DNA from: Candidatus Heimdallarchaeota archaeon | GTDB taxonomy: Archaea; Asgardarchaeota; Heimdallarchaeia; Heimdallarchaeales; Heimdallarchaeaceae | Length of the DNA stretch: 6,302 bases | Assembly (NCBI GenBank): GCA_030603505.1 | Contig: JAUVXQ010000075.1 | Span: forward strand, 1 to 6,302 | Reading direction: 5' to 3' | Shown here: piece by piece, positions 4,539 through 6,302 of the stretch | How positions within the stretch are numbered: position 1 is the stretch's first letter | How the letters are laid out: every line of letters begins with the position of its first letter | The notes under the pieces: generated by a model | The model's input: only the letters and a program-made list of their open reading frames with translations | Database searches by the model: none | What the model was told of the DNA's origin: nothing | Made by a program: the position numbers and the translations under genes

Positions 4539-5750
4539 TTATTTTTCTAAAGCTCTTAAGTAAATTTGCTCTATTTCTTCAGCCTTTTTCTCCCATGAGT
4601 AGTGTTGTAATATTTCTTCGTTTCCATTCTTTGCCATTTCTTCAGCTTTCTCATTTGATTGCAGAATCTCAAGTGTTCCATTGGCAATTTCTGCAGGATT
4701 CATTGAGGGGACTAGTACACAATTCTTCCCATAGTTTGAAATTTCTCTTATGCCAGGGATATCAGAAGCTACAACTGGTTTTCTCATAGCCATTGCTTCT
4801 AGAACACTTATGCTTGATGCTTCTACAATGCTCGGTACAACTACAACATCTGCAGCGGAGAGATATGAAGGTATAATAGAATTAGGTAACATTCCTATCA
4901 GTTTGATATTAGATTCAAGATTCAGATTTTGCACTTCTCTCTGAATTGTTAATTTTTCTGGACCATCTCCAATTATTATCAATTTTGAAGTAGGGAATTC
5001 CTCTATTATTTTCTTGAAAGCTTTAATTAAAAATAAAACACCATTTTTCACCACTAAACGGCGTGTAGTCATTATTATTGGTCCTTTTTCATCTATAAGA
5101 TTCTCATTAGGTTTAACATTTGAGTTGAACTTCTTTATGTCTACCCCATTAAGGACTGTTAAGATTTTGTCGTGAAATTTCGGTTTAGACCAACTTCTTA
5201 CTAGATTTGCAAACTCGTAATCCGTATGAATCTGGTAGTGACATTTTTTCGTTAATAAAGGTGCCAATCTACGTTCCATAGATCTGTATAAACCAGCAAC
5301 AAAACGGTTTTTGGTTAAATGTTTCCAGTGTTTATAATAAGAACCATGAATCGTGTTGATAATTTTTGCTCCTCTTTTTTTCCCTAGTAAGTAAGCAGCT
5401 AATCCTGAAGAATAAATGTGCCCATGGAATATGTCAAAATCCTCCCATTCTTTCGAATTTATGGATTTAATTGCTGCTTTAGTTAAGAAAAATAATTGAC
5501 GTAAGAATTTCAATTGCTGCGGATCATAAGCTCTACGAATCAATGAACAAAAGTCGAGTCTCTGGATATCAATACCTTCTAACTGCTTAGTTTCTTCATT
5601 GTCCGGAATCGCACCGGTTATGTACGTGATTTTATGTCCTCTTCTAGCTAGTTCCTTTGAAAGATTATACGCATGTAACTCTACTCCTCCTCCAATACTC
5701 CCCGCATCGTCAGGACCGAGCTCGAATAGAGTTGCTATATGTAAGGGCAT
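4539..5750 (-). CDS. GT4 family glycosyltransferase (GT-B fold)
   Basis: A cytosolic retaining glycosyltransferase of 403 residues from the ATG at 5750 (406 from the GTG at 5759). Numbering from the longer form, the N-domain has the acceptor loop GGGVELHA (23-30) and NTIHG (135-139). The donor domain has LNGVD (203-207), TTRRLVVKNG (231-240) in place of the usual GRL-KG, GDGPE (264-268) and the EX7E element EASSISVLEAMA (313-324) with Glu313 and Glu321, followed by PVVASDIPGIREI. This is a complete, typical GT4. Start choice: the GTG at 5759 gives a 4-base GTGA overlap with the stop of the preceding GT2 gene but has no good site upstream. The ATG at 5750 has that same GTGA as a partial Shine-Dalgarno 5 bases before it, and I prefer it. 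The stop lies 10 bases before the ArnD-like gene. The role is addition of one sugar to a surface glycan or lipid-linked oligosaccharide; which sugar is not readable. Confidence 0.92.
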   Translation of the reverse strand: MPLHIATLFELGPDDAGSIGGGVELHAYNLSKELARRGHKITYITGAIPDNEETKQLEGIDIQRLDFCSLIRRAYDPQQLKFLRQLFFLTKAAIKSINSKEWEDFDIFHGHIYSSGLAAYLLGKKRGAKIINTIHGSYYKHWKHLTKNRFVAGLYRSMERRLAPLLTKKCHYQIHTDYEFANLVRSWSKPKFHDKILTVLNGVDIKKFNSNVKPNENLIDEKGPIIMTTRRLVVKNGVLFLIKAFKKIIEEFPTSKLIIIGDGPEKLTIQREVQNLNLESNIKLIGMLPNSIIPSYLSAADVVVVPSIVEASSISVLEAMAMRKPVVASDIPGIREISNYGKNCVLVPSMNPAEIANGTLEILQSNEKAEEMAKNGNEEILQHYSWEKKAEEIEQIYLRALEK

Positions 5751-5755
5751 TGATT

Positions 5756-6302
5756 TCACTTTTCATTTAATTTGAATATTTCTTGTAAGATGCCTATACT
5801 CCACCATATATGACCGATTATATACATAATTGGAAGTAAATAGAGAAATTTAGCTTTTTTATATTTAATAGTTAGAATGACTGAATAAAATAACAAAGTT
5901 ACAATATATAACCCCAAATATCCACTGAAAATATATAACAATATTAACTGGACAAAGGAGCTTATTCCAAATAAGAAGGAGCCTATTCCAAGTAAAATTA
6001 GTGTGATGTAATATAGTGGTGGTATTAAGTGCCAGAACTCTAAGCCTGTACGATGCGCCCTAAAGAACTGTACTTTGCCTTTTGCATATTTTTTTGATTT
6101 ATTTCGTAGAGCTTTGAAGTTTTGGGGTCTTTGATGAAATACAACTGCATCTGGTGTAAAGAAGAGGAGATACCCTTTTTGGGTTAACCTGAAATTGATA
6201 TCTGTATCTTCCGCTGTTATTAGAGATTCATTGAAAGGCATCACTTCTTCTAGAAATTCTTTCCTGTATGCAACATTACATCCTGCCGCACTACTGACAT
6301 AT
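5756..6302 (-). CDS. GT2 family glycosyltransferase with C-terminal membrane segments (5' end outside window)
   Basis: The frame stays open to the right edge, so the GTG at 6244 is an internal Val codon. The 181 visible residues are the C-terminal half of a GT-A fold enzyme. The fragment opens with YVSSAAGCNVAYRKEF, the usual strand before the acceptor region (G-N-x-A-x-R). Next come FNESLITAEDTDINFRL (23-39 of the fragment) with the catalytic-base ED motif at 31-32 and the following D and R, and then the usual P-D-A-V-V-x-H (50-56). After a basic stretch (61-85) there are about three membrane helices (roughly 95-117, 118-144 and 151-173), ending in a short polar tail. Membrane-anchored GT2 enzymes of this kind transfer sugars to polyprenol-linked or membrane glycans at the cytosolic face, as in archaeal N-glycosylation. 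Its TGA overlaps the GTG of the next gene. The nucleotide-binding DxD region lies beyond the window. Confidence 0.9.
   Translation of the reverse strand, partial: YVSSAAGCNVAYRKEFLEEVMPFNESLITAEDTDINFRLTQKGYLLFFTPDAVVFHQRPQNFKALRNKSKKYAKGKVQFFRAHRTGLEFWHLIPPLYYITLILLGIGSFLFGISSFVQLILLYIFSGYLGLYIVTLLFYSVILTIKYKKAKFLYLLPIMYIIGHIWWSIGILQEIFKLNEK

Noticed and set aside
4514..4944. Two plus-strand frames opposite the start of the ArnD-like gene and the end of the upstream GT4 gene.
   Set aside because: Both are antisense to conserved enzyme motifs; the first would use a TTG start with no binding site.
5756..6244. The GTG at 6244 as the start of a short complete membrane protein.
   Set aside because: The frame continues upstream to the window edge with conserved GT2 residues (SSAAGCNVAYRKEF), so it is an internal codon of a truncated gene.

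Overview
The window looks like AT-rich archaeal DNA, and the evidence is convergent rather than decisive. There is a membrane cysteine protease of the exosortase/archaeosortase family, a short ribbon-helix-helix regulator of the typical archaeal type, ribosome binding sites of the GGTGA form, several GTG starts, one gene with no ribosome binding site but a TATA-like element about 25 bases before its ATG, and T-rich tracts without strong hairpins at gene ends. The exact lineage cannot be read from the sequence; a low-GC archaeon such as an Asgard-type genome is only a guess.

Layout. Left part, plus strand: the tail of an unidentified membrane protein (3-179), a left-handed beta-helix sugar N-acetyltransferase of the WlbB/WbpD type with a zinc-ribbon-like tail (224-790), a ribbon-helix-helix regulator (947-1156) and an archaeosortase-like protein (1316-2314). 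The last three are separated by gaps of about 150-160 bases, so they may be separate transcripts. Right part, minus strand: a tight four-gene run read from the right edge towards the left. It holds a membrane-anchored family 2 glycosyltransferase cut by the window edge (5756-6302), a GT4 glycosyltransferase (4539-5750), a polysaccharide-deacetylase-superfamily enzyme that most resembles ArnD deformylase (3608-4528) and a second GT4 glycosyltransferase (2464-3618). Junctions overlap or leave 5-10 bases, so this is one transcript with coupled translation. The two halves converge on a 149-base gap (2315-2463) with T-rich tracts for both strands. No stretch longer than 300 bases lacks a gene.

How it may work together. 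This is an archaeal cell-surface glycoconjugate region. The acetyltransferase would make an N-acetylated amino sugar (for example a 2,3-diacetamido uronic acid nucleotide sugar), the glycosyltransferases would assemble a lipid-linked or secreted glycan, and the ArnD-like enzyme would remove an N-formyl or N-acetyl group from a lipid-linked amino sugar. The archaeosortase would process C-terminally anchored surface proteins, which are often glycosylated. Bacterial exosortases are known to sit beside exopolysaccharide genes; here an archaeosortase lies beside a glycan cluster. The most unusual item is the ArnD-like protein, whose textbook role is in the Gram-negative lipid A aminoarabinose pathway. 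No mobile elements, CRISPR arrays, tRNA or rRNA genes were seen.
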